From the NCBI GenBank assembly GCA_001695595.3, contig MBPM02000087.1:186001-250000 (forward strand): a stretch of DNA of 64,000 nt, given 5' to 3'. The position numbers and the translations under genes are program-made. This stretch comes from Plasmopara viticola (Eukaryota; Oomycota; Peronosporomycetes; Peronosporales; Peronosporaceae). A model generated the notes under the pieces. That model searched no databases. It was not told the DNA's origin and saw nothing but the letters and a program-made list of their open reading frames with translations. Positions 45,701-57,119 of this stretch are shown piece by piece. Each line of letters opens with the position of its first letter. The first letter of the stretch is position 1.

Positions 45701-48700
45701 TCGCTAGGAAGTGATTAGAAGTTCCCTATCTGACGAATGAGGCCATTTGCACGACTGATGAGTTCGACATCAAGTCAAAGGCCATTTGGGACGTACTCCT
45801 GACCGATGTAGTCGTTTGGACAGTATTGCGAGCTGTCTTCGTCGCCATATTGGAGGCGAATACTTGCCAAAGCGATTGTGGCACTTGAAACATCTTGTTT
45901 GATGTGACTGAGGACTTTCAGGTGAAAGCAGATTGCACGCGTTCCAATTTGGTAAAATGTTTAAGCCCTTTGCAGGCGAGCCAGTTTTAATTCGCTATCC
46001 AAGACAAAAGAAGGAGCAGCATGTTGATACAGCTTATTGCAGCCCATGAGTGTAGAGGCTGTTTTTGATGTGGAAGCATCCTTAAATGCCAAAACGCATT
46101 TCTTTTGGTCATCGATAGATGATCCGACCAGATGGCACTCTCCAACACTGCCTGCATCGACATCTTGATGGAACAGATAATTTTTTCCTATAAAAAAGCT
46201 CATTCTTTCCTGTAGTATGTAATTTAGGACTTTCTTACAGATCGATGAGCTTCTGAGCCATGCAAATCGGTAAGAATATCGATAGCGTATTTAAAAAGCT
46301 TTATTTTTGGATTTCTATTAATTGAAAGACAGCTTACTTTATGTAAAGGCACAATTATTCGTTCAATAGGGCATCATTTCTGACTAATCTTAACATCAAC
46401 GAGCAAGAAAGACTGATAGGGCATCATTTCTGCCTAATACAAACAACAACGAGCAAGGAAGACTGTCCTTTGACCGAGAGAATTCACGATGACCCAACTA
46501 ACTCCCAAAAAGTTTGCTTTGGCTTCTGTAGGTGCAACTGCATGAAAACTATCATCTGCATTTAAAGCCCTTACGCTGCTGGGAATATCTGCAAAGGCTA
46601 CGCCTGTAACTTGTGATGCGTCTGTTATTAAGACCGCACCTCTGCCATGAGTAGCGAGCCTTACCCAGACTAGCTACCCAAGCAATAAAATCACGGAAGA
46701 GTACCGTGGCCGGAAGCGCGCTTACCTTTCTACCCCTTTCTGATAAACAACAGACATTTTGAGCCTTAGTGGTGAACTCTTTCCTGCCTCTTTGCTCTAA
46801 AACCGCAGAAAAGCTTACATTGATGAATACGTCAGTAAGCAACACCATCGCCCCAGGTACTTCCCTAAGGCTTTGGACTTTAAGTCAGACTCATTGGCCA
46901 CACAAAAGGACCCACACAAGCTTTCAAGACATTTTGGAGATGCAGGAGCTAAAGTAGACTTTGGAAGTCGAATTCGGGAATCAGAAAATAATGATTGAGT
47001 CAAAAACAATAATCCTCAGTATATTCTTTGGCCAGTTACTGAGTCGTTTACGCTATGAATGTGACTCGCTCACCGCTAAATACAAACGTAAGTCGCCGTC
47101 CTTACTCACTTTTTGAATAATTATTCCCACGTAAGAGAGGAGAACCATGCGAACGGTATACTCGGTCATGGTACCGAGCAGCACCTTCACTTTCGTTTCG
47201 CAATCAATAGATACGATTGGGATAATTTATTGATTTGTTCGTCTTCAAAGAAATTTCGTCTATGTTGTTTACAATTTATAGGTACGGTTGAGAAAGTTTA
47301 CTGACTTCTCTATTCTTAAAGTAATATTGTCTCTGTTGTTAGAACAACATAGTCAGCCAAGCGCCAGTGGTTGCATGAATGTATTAAAAATAACTAAATC
47401 TTGGTAAGGAATTAGTCTATCCTTTGCTGATAAAACATTGTGTTGATCAAGATTATGCTTGCCAAAGAGTTCACCAACAACATCTGCCTTTACATGAGAT
47501 TTCATGGCTCAAACAACAAAGTTTTGAGTAGAAGAATTTTCAAGTAAAACTATTCGATCGAATGACTCAATAAAAAAGAGATCAAATTTATTCTTAATGC
47601 AATTGATTGATTCAGTCAAAGCAAATGGAGCAGCGAACACAGATTACACTGCTTAGCGTGACAAGACTTACAGGCAAACGGACACTTTCTATACAATGTC
47701 TTTATTTCAATCACATTAATGCAACCACCAGCACTAAGCTAATGATATTTTAATCTAATTCCAGCTTCGGATTTAAGCTTATGATGGCAACCAGAGCATG
47801 AGTAGCAATACGTCGAAAGCCACCCTCAATTTGGAATCAACGACTTGCTGTCAATAAATTTGATGCCGTAGAGCGTCTTCGTTCAAAACTAAAACCTTTC
47901 AAATAGAAGCTGACACAGGCGAAATGACAGTGTGTCACGTCAAAAGAAATAGTGAAGCTACAGAGTAATCTCTTGGCTCGATCAGATACAGCTAAACTTG
48001 GACATTATATAGCCTGTACGGCCTCAGTGATGTCATCGGATTGGCGCCTCAGAGAGAACATTTGAACATGTTCACTTGATCGCACCAAGCGACATTACGA
48101 TGAGAGTGACAGTAATCAATACCAATGTATGTTTTGGCTGGCTCAAGCGACAGGTCTTCACCTTGCTGGATGTCACCGCGATAAAATACACAAATTGAAA
48201 CGATAAGGTAGGTTGAGACAAGGTCTTTAGATGTGAGGACCAGAACGATTTTTTTCCGATTTCACCCAGTCGTATATCTTCATACAACATGAAATTGATC
48301 AAACATCGCTTCATTTGAATTGGGGAATTTGAAATTTCTAATGTCGACAAAAATCTAGGATTTCGAAGAGAAAAGACAAAAAAGTAAAGTGCTGTGTTTG
48401 ATAGGGGTCAAGCTGAATTTTCGTTGGTATTAAGCAAAAGAACGGTGGGCCTTATTAGCAGCACGCTATTGATAGCACAACAAGTTTGACAATGGTAAAT
48501 CTAAACAAATAGAAATTACAAAACCGACATGGAGCTATAATACATGAAAACCGTACATCACCTCTTGGTACTAAAAAATAGTTTTAGTAATATACAGAGC
48601 AGATAGAGAAAGCGTTCTCCTCCCTACACACATGGCTTAAGGCGAGTCCAGCAATTATTGCTGTCTTAGTCAATTCAAAAAGTAGAGTTGGATGAAGAAT

Positions 48701-49097
48701 TAAGGATCGGCTTGTCAAAGAAGGTGTTTCCTTTTGAAGAGCTGATGCTTACTTGCGATAATTTTGATGATTCCAGTGTTATTATATTTTCGAACGTCTA
48801 TACTTTTCCTCCTTTCGCCTGAAAATTTCATCTGATTTCTAAGCTCTTACTGCTTGCGTTGGTCGGTTCGATCTTCAGACAATAGAAAACTCACGATATA
48901 GTCAAGTTTGGCGATGTTGTGCTCCTAAGAGTCCTTTTATGTTTTCATCTTTCGAGACGGTCTGTCATTTTGTGTCCTTATATGACATAATGTGTCATCC
49001 TGATAACACCAGCTTTGGATTATACTCTTATACTCCCATTGCATAGTATTATAATTAATAAACTTTTATGTGTGTAGAAAAAGTAATTTGTCATGAA
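42745..49097. other. AT-rich gene desert
   Basis: Over 6 kb without a recognisable gene. A 107-codon minus frame (43667-43990) and an 80-codon minus frame (45961-46203) are open but carry no known motif. A short tandem duplication lies at 46366-46465. Confidence 0.5.
46366..46465. repeat. Two-copy 50-bp tandem duplication
   Basis: The unit beginning ATAGGGCATCATTTCTG and ending AAGACTG occurs at 46366 and again at 46416 with a few substitutions. Confidence 0.75.
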
Positions 49098-49151
49098 ACG
49101 AAACAAGAGAGCTTCGAGCCTTTCTCTTGGCTTGAAGCTCTCTTGTTTCGT
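49098..49151. repeat. Hairpin with 23-bp arms
   Basis: ACGAAACAAGAGAGCTTCGAG... (49098-49120) and ...GAAGCTCTCTTGTTTCGT (49129-49151) pair at 22 of 23 positions around an 8-nt TTTCTCTT loop. Confidence 0.8.
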
Positions 49152-50230
49152 GCAAGGCTCTTTGAATATCTCAGTGTACACTTAATTGACCGTCAGATAT
49201 ATGATGGTATATCGACCGCTAATGAACAAATAAGTTATTAACTCAAACGTTTGAATTAAAGTCTGCCATACAATTGGATGAGAGATCGATACCCTGTTCC
49301 AGTGTTAGGTTTTTGACATGACGAAATGGTCGGCATCGGCTCTTTCTCAATTGTGCACAGTCTATCATCTTCGCACTTTTGAAAATCGCTTTGAGATTTT
49401 TAATGTTTTGAAGAAGTCTATCGTTCCATGTCTCGAATATGGAATCGGGTAATGCCAGCTTTAGATTTGTCTAACCCTCGGATTTCGTCTCACTCATCAA
49501 TACGCCGACGTAAATGACACTTTCTTCTGGCTCAAAGTACTTTATGCTCACTTACTGCAAAAATGCTACTAAACCAACATGGAAAGTGTTTTCAGAGATA
49601 ACGGCCGAGCCGAAGATCATTAAAAACGAGGAGAAACAGCTTTTATAGCAGACAATTGGCACTATCATCGAAATCAAACTCGAAATTAGAAGATGGAGTA
49701 CTCCGCACTCATCAATTTAAGTGGTGATTGCAGAACTGCTATTATCGAGTCCGAGCTCGCGTTCCAGCCTATCAAAATTATCTATTACAGATTCTAATAG
49801 ATCCTCTACCTGATCATGCAAATTGATCGAAGATGATAATTCGCGAGAGTTTGCTGAAAAAGCTATTTGTCATTAGTTGTAATCTTGTCGAATTCTGCCT
49901 GACCTATACATATATTAATTGTGGGGCCTCTAATCGTACCTGACCCACAATTTTTGTTTTAATGACAATCGAGCTAAACGATTACACAATTTTAGCATCG
50001 AGATCGGGACTACTGATATACATATATTTAGCTTGCTTTCGATGTATGCCGATGAGGTGGCAAATTCTTAATTCTCACTGAGATTGTATATTCGCTCCCG
50101 ACGCACAAATCCACCCACAAAGCTTTGGTAGTAACTTTGAGGCCACGCCCCTTGAGCCTGGCAGAAGATTTATCGAAAATGCAATTTTGATAACTTTGAG
50201 TAATTTCAATGGCAAAACTCAGACATCATT
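49152..50230. other. AT-rich sequence, nothing recognised
   Basis: No open frame above 60 codons, no repeat ends and no RNA gene seen. Confidence 0.5.
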
Positions 50231-52305
50231 TTATTCATGTGAAGCTTGACCATATATATTATACGATAAAAGAGCTGCCACTGTCGCTTTTTTACTAATG
50301 TCACCCATTGCCTTCGACTCTGATCTTGCTAGCTTTGAGTGCGAGCTCTTCACAACTTCATTCGTAGCGCTTTTGAGCCTCACCAAATAGATAAGAATCT
50401 GCTTCGAGTCATAATCCTTTTTTTGCAAACTGTCGTCATAATCATACAGCTCATTGGTTTGCCACTTAAGATCCTGAGATCAACTCAGTATTTTTTACAG
50501 GGTTGGCGTCATGGCTTCTAAGTCGTTGCTAATTTAATTTGACTCTTCAACCACTTCGCGGTTCTTCTCCAGATCACGAATATATATATATATTGAACAC
50601 CTCGAAGTACCGATCTATTCTCAGTTCCTCCAACAAGTGCTGCAAAGGTATTGTATTTCGCCCCTAGAAACTATCGCAAAGTTGCTATATATCTTATTAA
50701 TAGCCTATGTATTCTGAATATATGATCAGTAGGCCTACCAAAGGCTGATATTGAGTGATGTTCAGTCCATGTTTTGTTATAGCAGCATGTACACTTTTGA
50801 TAGAGAATCTATTCCACTTTAGATGGAGCTGTCTGAAGTAGTTGGCAATTATTTGTTTGGCATCGTTATTTGCATCGCGCAGCTTTTAAAATATATCTTT
50901 ATTGATTCTTCTTAACATCCTATGGTGCGCTTTACCTTCTCATGGTGTGAAGTTATTGCGTCGATTCACTCATCATTTTTACTGATTATCGCTTACTTAA
51001 GTCCTATGTCTCTGACCAAATTAATAAATATTTGGAGCGACAGTAGCCAAACACGATCACTGACTCTATACTATTGCTTAAATTGTCGATAACATTTTCA
51101 CCAACTCGTCCTTATCAAGGCTTGAATATCGTTCCTTGTTAATATCACTTTTGGGCGATCCCTTGATAACAAGGATCCGAAAGAGTTTGAGCTTATTATC
51201 TGGTCCATTAAAGCCGAATTCTCGAATAGACTATTAGCACATTCTCGCTTTAACGAGTGATGGGAGCTAAACATCCTTATATACATCTGCTACCATTTGT
51301 CTTCGCAACTCCTTCGGAGTGAAACTCTCCTAGAAGATGTTCGTTAGCTATATACCTGTATAAGTCTACATAATCTGATCAAACATCAACTGCCTCTGCA
51401 CCAGCTTGTTTTGATTTCTTTTGGCCTTTTTTATCGATTTCATCATCAAAGAATTTATATGCTTCAGGAAGCATCTTTTTCAATTAAACTGAATGTAAGA
51501 ATGATATAAAAGCAACATCATTTACTGAAGCATTTGCCGATACACCTTGTCGCCAACTACTGAAGATTCGGTTCGAACGCCAGCAGTTTCCATAGCTGCC
51601 GTTGATAAATCAAGGTTCATTTACCTAATTTTCAAAAGGTTACCGTTTTTAAGAAATTAAGACCGACTTTTTTAGGTTTCCCTTCATCAGGCCCGACGGA
51701 AACATCTGTAACTTTTGATTGGAAGAGTTGAGATAGCCCTTGCTTAATTGCTTGACGCACCGGGTTCATCTACCGCTTGATAGTTGCCCATTTAACCCGA
51801 CGCTGAGCCTTTTCCAGAAGCTTCCGTTGTTTTGTTCTCTAATAGCGATTTTTTTAAGTATCAAGTATTATACCAAGTTTCTGCTGTGCCTTAGCATCCT
51901 GGCACTTGTATCCTTCCAAAGGAAACTGGAATGGATTGTATATGAATTCGTAGATATTTTTAATGAATATGAGAGTACATAAATCCCTTCGAAAGTCCAG
52001 ATATCGACACGTCATTCGCGGACACATCCGTATCGAAGCATTTAGTCTTGATTGCTTTGATGAAGAAAGCTATGTTGACATTGTTGCTGTACCAGAATAG
52101 TTCTTCCTAGATAGATTCGATCTTGTAATCTCCCCACGCGGAATTTACTCAATCGTAGTCACCACGCTGATACTTGATATACGAAGCCTGCTGTCAAAAG
52201 TCGACGGCAGAGATTCCTTCGTCTCTGAAGTGATGTACACGCAAAGATATACAAATTTTATCCAGAGCGCAAGCATATGAAATCCTGCCATCACGCATAT
52301 AAATA
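50231..52305 (-). pseudogene. Decayed protein-coding region(s), origin unknown
   Basis: Minus-strand frames keep protein-like, often helical, charged composition across in-frame stops. They lie at 50231-50560 (contains SKAMGDISKKATVAALLSY), 51078-51330 (contains FTPKELRRQMVADVYKDV and GFNGPDNKLKLFRILV), 51379-51483 (LPEAYKFFDDEIDKKGQ), 51632-51937 (LLEKAQRRVKWATIK) and 51960-52305 (ELFWYSNNVNIAFFIKAI). Frame changes and several stops separate them, and introns do not explain them. I recognise no family. They may be remnants of a mobile element, an old viral insertion or a lost host gene. A similar stop-crossed minus frame occurs at about 52855-53215. Confidence 0.35.
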
Positions 52306-54347
52306 TTTTGCAGAGCTTGTGCAGCAAAGAAATGTACTCGGAGACATTGTATTGCCGACTTTTCGCTACCGAAGCAATGTAGCTATCAAGACAGATACAA
52401 AGACGTGCTCGGTTATAAGGACAGTTCTCTCTCCGCTGCAGGCTAAAGGAAAAAGCGTTTAAAGTGAAAGGATAAATATATGCTCGATATTCTTGATAAA
52501 AAAGTTGCAGGGCAGAGTATGGACAATAGAAAGTCGCACTTGTAAGAACGATTTTTTACTTACGAAGTCACACTGTTTTTGTTCTTTTCCTGCTTTCAAA
52601 GCTTGTCAGAGCTACCAAATTTATCCCACACTAAAAGCATTGACATTGGCACCAAAGCATATCGACTTTTTGCGATGTAAAGAGCGTCTTTTTCGTAAGG
52701 AGAGATTTGAGTAGCATCGTCCTCCTGGTTTGAACGTCGGATGCATCCAAACTTCTTCGTACCTACATCTATGGTAGATACGTCGATGCTTAGCTGATAG
52801 CGGGTGTCAAGTTCATCGGAACGAGAAATCTTGATTATTTACCATGCAAACCCGACTCATAGCATTGCTGATTTCTTGGTACAAGCAGAATTGCTTAAAT
52901 GCTTGCTTTGTCATAAATTATATTCAATAAGGATTTTTCTTGTTGTCTTTCTACTTGTGATACGCGATGCAGTGAAACTCAAACTTCTTGTAAGCCTTAT
53001 GAAAACTGACTCAAATCTTGTTATTGCGAGTAGCCTTTTGAATGCCAGCTTTTCGATCATCCACTGTGTGCTCGCGTTTGTATATAAAAATCTTGAATAA
53101 AGCGGCTGTTCTTATGATAGAATTTTAACATATATCAGTCTCACTTAGCAATCGGGACTTTGGTCACCAAGGTGTAGCTCACAATTCGGCGGAAGCAGCG
53201 GGTCTCGCTGTCATCGCTCTAATTGTTGATATCGTGTCCAATCACGATGCTAGGCTTGAAAGCTTACTTCTTTGTCCAAAATACAATCTCGAGCTTATAA
53301 CCTCTTGAGACTTTTGAGTCCAAATGCAAACATTCAGCGTCGCTGTATGGTCGTATGTAAATATGACTCTATAGAACTTGAATATTGTATCGGGATCGTT
53401 ATTTTTCTATCAACCCCTCTAAAGTTGATTATTCTAGAAATTTCAATTATGCCTTGGTGGAGGCTTTATATAGTCTGCGTTACTCATTGGCTATATTGGG
53501 CATGACATCATATCAGAAACTAAAATAATAGATCAAACCCCACGTTTCTTCCTTTGCTTGCGTTTGCGAGCATGGATCCGCTCCTATTGAATCGAACGTA
53601 GCTCTTTCAACACGACAAGCGAGTATCTGACAGTAGTGTTTCTGGGCTGCTGTGGTGAGCGTCATCTCAGAATATTACTACCTTCCTATTTATCTATATA
53701 AAATTTTAATATTGTCGCTAATGTTCAAATATAAGAAAAAAAAAAACGACTGGCTCGAAAAAGAACGCTTAAGGAAAGGTCTCGGTATAAAATACAGCCT
53801 TGGTCGGTATTTCTATCGGTATGCCAAAAGAGGTCCTGCCTTACCGTCTCACCGGCCTTTCTCGATGCAACAAATCAAAAGCAAGTACTGGAAATACCCG
53901 TGGTTTGACTGGCCAGGTGTTGACGCCTTTTTAATGGCTAATTTCACCCACTCGCGTGCCCTAGCCGTTGGTTTTTCTCGGGAGAGGCGCAGCGTCAGTT
54001 CCCAATCGACACCGTTGGCCCGCAAGCGTCCACCCGCTTCGTTCTCTTCGCCCGTTTTTCCTTGTGCGCCGTCCCACCCGACCGCTTCAAGTCTCTCTAC
54101 CTCTCTCTCTTCCTCGCCCAGCGACCTTTACGACTGCCTACAGTGCATGCGTTTGCAAACTTTGTGCGCCCCCATTGATTCGAGTAGTGCATCCACTTGG
54201 AAACGAAAGCGACAGGAAGCTGTGCGTCATCCTCCGGATCCCCTCTGTCACCATTTTTCTTCCTTTTCTCCACTCGATCACGTGATTTGTGTCACGATAG
54301 ACCCCTCGACGCCCTTTGTGTAGCTCAGTGCAAGTGTTGAAGCCAAG
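52306..54347. other. AT-rich flank and eIF5 5' region
   Basis: Up to about 53600 the sequence is AT-rich like the preceding desert. From about 53800 it turns GC-richer and pyrimidine-rich and is probably promoter and 5' UTR of eIF5. A 223-codon plus frame (53652-54323) is open here but is Ser/Pro low-complexity and stops just before the eIF5 ATG. Confidence 0.5.
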
Positions 54348-55673
54348 ATGTCTATGATGAATATTGCGGGCACACAGGCGGTGGACGACCCCGAGTACCG
54401 CTACAAGATGCCCCGATTGCAAGCCAAGATTGAAGGGCGTGGCAATGGGATCAAGACGTTGGTGGTTAACTGTGCCGACATTGCCACGTCCCTCCATCGG
54501 TCGACGGCCGAAGTGTGCAAGTTCTTTGGCTGTGAATTGGGCGCGCAATCCAAGTATGACGAAAAGACTGACCGTGCGATTGTCAATGGTGCTTTTGAAG
54601 CCGGTTTGATGCAACAGCATTTGTCCAAGTACATTGAAGGCTTTGTATTGTGCCCTGGCTGTCGATTACCAGAGACCAAGTACAAGTTTAAAGGTCAATT
54701 GATCTTTCACAAATGCTACGCTTGTGGGGCCGTAGAGCCAGTGGACATGAATCACAAACTCACGACTTTTATTTTTAAGGAACACACTGCTTTGAAACGG
54801 AGTAGTAAAGACGACAAGAAGAAAAAGGAGAAGAAGAAGGAGAAGAAGAAGGCGTTGCACGATGAGCCCGAGGATGAGTCTGCGACGAAAGAGAAGAAGA
54901 AGGAAAAGAAGGACAAGAAAGATAAGAAGGAGAAGGTACACAAGAAGGACAAGAAGAAGAAACATCACAAGGACAAGAGCTCGGACAAAGACGTGGCGCA
55001 TGCAGAGGATGAAGATGACGTGGTGTGGCACACTGATTTGTCTGCTGAAGCTGTCGCAGCTCGTGCGGCTGAAGCTGAGGCTATTGAAGCGGCTGCTACT
55101 GCTGCTATCGAGACAGCTGCGGCAGAAGAGGTGGTGGCAACGCTTGACAATTTACAGGTCGATGACGAGAACGCGCTGGATTCAGCAATTTTGAACTTGC
55201 AGCGCTTTTTGTCGGAGAGTCACTCGGCGTCTGAAGTCTTTGATGAAGTGTGCCGTCAGCAAACGTTCTCTGCTTTGCCAGTTACCGATCGTCTCGTGAT
55301 TTTTTTTCGCGCTGCCTTTACTGATCAAGTTTTAGTGAACAACCAGGTGGCCAAGTACGCTTCTGTACTTGAGAAGATTATCGACGGGCAGCACTCTCAG
55401 TATCAATTGCTGGCGCTTGCTGAGCATTTTTGTGCGGTGGAACACTCGGAACTCTTGACTTCGTATCCGATTCTGCTGAAATTGTTGTACGATGAGGATT
55501 TACTGGACGAAGAGTGTCTTGTTGCGTGGGCTACGAATGGAGTTCGAAAGGAGTATGCGCACTGGGCGGTTACCGACGACTTTGCTGCAAAGCTGAAGGC
55601 CCTACTGCAGCCGTTTATTGAGTGGCTCGAGAATGCCGAAGAGGAGAGCGAGGCTGAGAGCGATGACGAGTAA
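54348..55673 (+). CDS. Translation initiation factor eIF5
   Basis: GTPase-activating protein for eIF2 and assembly factor in the 43S complex. Single exon, 441 aa. The N-terminal GAP domain begins DPEYRYKMPRLQAKIEGRGNGIKT, with the Arg of YRYKMPR in the position of the catalytic arginine finger, then FFGCELGAQ. The zinc ribbon reads CPGCRLPET and CYACGAVEPV, ending HKLTTFI. A very long Lys/Glu linker (about 150-220, with repeated KKEK, KDKK and HHKDK) follows. The C-terminal HEAT-type W2 domain covers about 285-440 (LLKLLYDEDLLDEECLVAW) and ends in the acidic tail EEESEAESDDE, the eIF2-beta and eIF1 contact region. Length is near the family norm. The charged linker is coded by AAG-rich repeats. 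Confidence 0.96.
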   Translation: MSMMNIAGTQAVDDPEYRYKMPRLQAKIEGRGNGIKTLVVNCADIATSLHRSTAEVCKFFGCELGAQSKYDEKTDRAIVNGAFEAGLMQQHLSKYIEGFVLCPGCRLPETKYKFKGQLIFHKCYACGAVEPVDMNHKLTTFIFKEHTALKRSSKDDKKKKEKKKEKKKALHDEPEDESATKEKKKEKKDKKDKKEKVHKKDKKKKHHKDKSSDKDVAHAEDEDDVVWHTDLSAEAVAARAAEAEAIEAAATAAIETAAAEEVVATLDNLQVDDENALDSAILNLQRFLSESHSASEVFDEVCRQQTFSALPVTDRLVIFFRAAFTDQVLVNNQVAKYASVLEKIIDGQHSQYQLLALAEHFCAVEHSELLTSYPILLKLLYDEDLLDEECLVAWATNGVRKEYAHWAVTDDFAAKLKALLQPFIEWLENAEEESEAESDDE

Positions 55674-55828
55674 ACGGACGATTGCTTATCTTTTTTTCTT
55701 CTAAGTTTTTTTTTCTGCTTTAACATCTTTACATATGCTGCAAGTAGTTTACTAAAGGATTGGATTGATCGGAATAATACATGCAGTTTTTATTGATTTG
55801 TATACTATTGCTATGATTTTACTACTCG

Positions 55829-57022
55829 CTATCCTGTTTGTAGCTTCTGATAAATAGCCGAGGCGATTGTGTCTGCAATTGTAAACATTTCATTCTCTAG
55901 GGCAGTGGACGCACGTGAAGAAACCTCTTGCCCATGACAGCGAAGCGCGATCGCTGCTGCATCAGCCGTCAGCGGTGCAGTGGCTCTAAGCTTGAACAGG
56001 GACTGGTGGAAGCTTGAAAATTTGCCCTATGACAAAATAGTAGTGTGAAATTTAATAGTACAGCGCTATAAGCATTATCATAAATTCCTAACCTTGCACT
56101 TTTCGACCCCAATCGTAAAGACTGGCTTCCCCGTTGCGATGGCCTCCGTGGTCATGGAAATGGAGTCTGGTGTGGTCACAATGCAAGATGCCGTGGCCAG
56201 CAGAGCATTATATGGAATTTGACGTTCCGTGTCTTTAACGACAAGTATTTGTCCAGGCATGGAAAATCGAGCAAATAATCCACAACAAAGAATCTTCTGC
56301 ACATTCAGGGGTGTTCGACGCGAAAAGGTCACGATTATCGCTACTTCATTAGTACGTGGTAACGCACTTGTAACTTCCTTTACCATCTCCTCTGCGTCTC
56401 GCTCAGTGAATGCAAACCCACGACATGGTCCTCCTACCAGCCACAAAACGCGCCTTTGTCGTCCTTGTAGCTTATTATCCAGTTCTTTCTTCCATTCACA
56501 GCCATGTTGTCGTAATGATTCTAGTGTAATGTCATGCACAGTGCCTGACGTAAGCAATAGATTATCTCGATTACCAGCTCCATTAGGAAAGTCGTGTCTG
56601 GGCACCACTACCGTGTCAAACCAATCAAGCGGTACGCACGGATGTTGAATCTGCACATTGAACGTCCTCGTCGGCTCGAGGTGCTTCAGCATCGCGCAAA
56701 GCGCCACTGTACTCCTCCCGCAACCGATCACGACGCTAAGATCCCTCGGTTCCTCTTGTACAAGCGACAAATGCTGCACAGTTTCTTGCGTGTAGCCAAA
56801 GAGCGGGTTGCGCGTGAGTTTAGCGCCAAGAATTTGCAAGTACGGCGGCATCAAGAGTGATGGTCTGAGAGTCACCCGCACGCACATGACCGGCGGACAC
56901 TCCACATTCCAGCGGTTCCGTGCACTTATGTCCCGTAGTTTCTTACGCACTCTCGCACCTAGCGCCAATGCCTGTTTCTCAGCACCTGCCGCGCCATTCC
57001 CGAGCACTAGCAGCCGCAGCAT
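55829..57022 (-). CDS. ELM1-like mitochondrial fission protein (DUF1022), 2 exons
   Basis: Exons 56093-57022 and 55829-56026 join in phase (66-nt intron) to 375 aa. The fold is like a GT-B glycosyltransferase: an N-terminal LRLLVLGNGAAGAEKQAL, VVIGCGRST, QIQHPCVPLDWFD, VVPRHD, VLWLVGGPCRGFAF, then IVTTPDSISMTTEAIATGKPV and, across the intron, KGKFSSFHQSLF. The last two blocks match plant ELM1, a mitochondrial surface protein that recruits dynamin for fission, and the related bacterial family. No membrane segment seen. Whether the protein works in fission here or as an enzyme is inferred from homology. It shares a 97-bp divergent promoter with NUP85 and converges on eIF5. Confidence 0.88.
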
Positions 57023-57119
57023 TCGACTTCCATCTCAATGAACCCAATGTCGGTTTTTTTTCAAAGGGTCCAAAAAAACCCATTGTATTTCACCCATCGC
57101 ATCACGTCCCCGCCAAACA
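57023..57119. promoter_or_regulatory. 97-bp divergent promoter between ELM1-like and NUP85
   Basis: The two start codons lie back to back with only 97 bp between them, including a T-rich run followed by AAAGGGTCCAAAAAAACCC at about 57052-57081. All upstream elements for both genes must overlap here or extend into the coding regions. Confidence 0.7.

Noticed and set aside
53652..54323. 223-codon plus-strand frame before eIF5
   Set aside because: Ser/Pro-rich low complexity over a pyrimidine-rich leader, with no known domain; better read as eIF5 promoter and 5' UTR.
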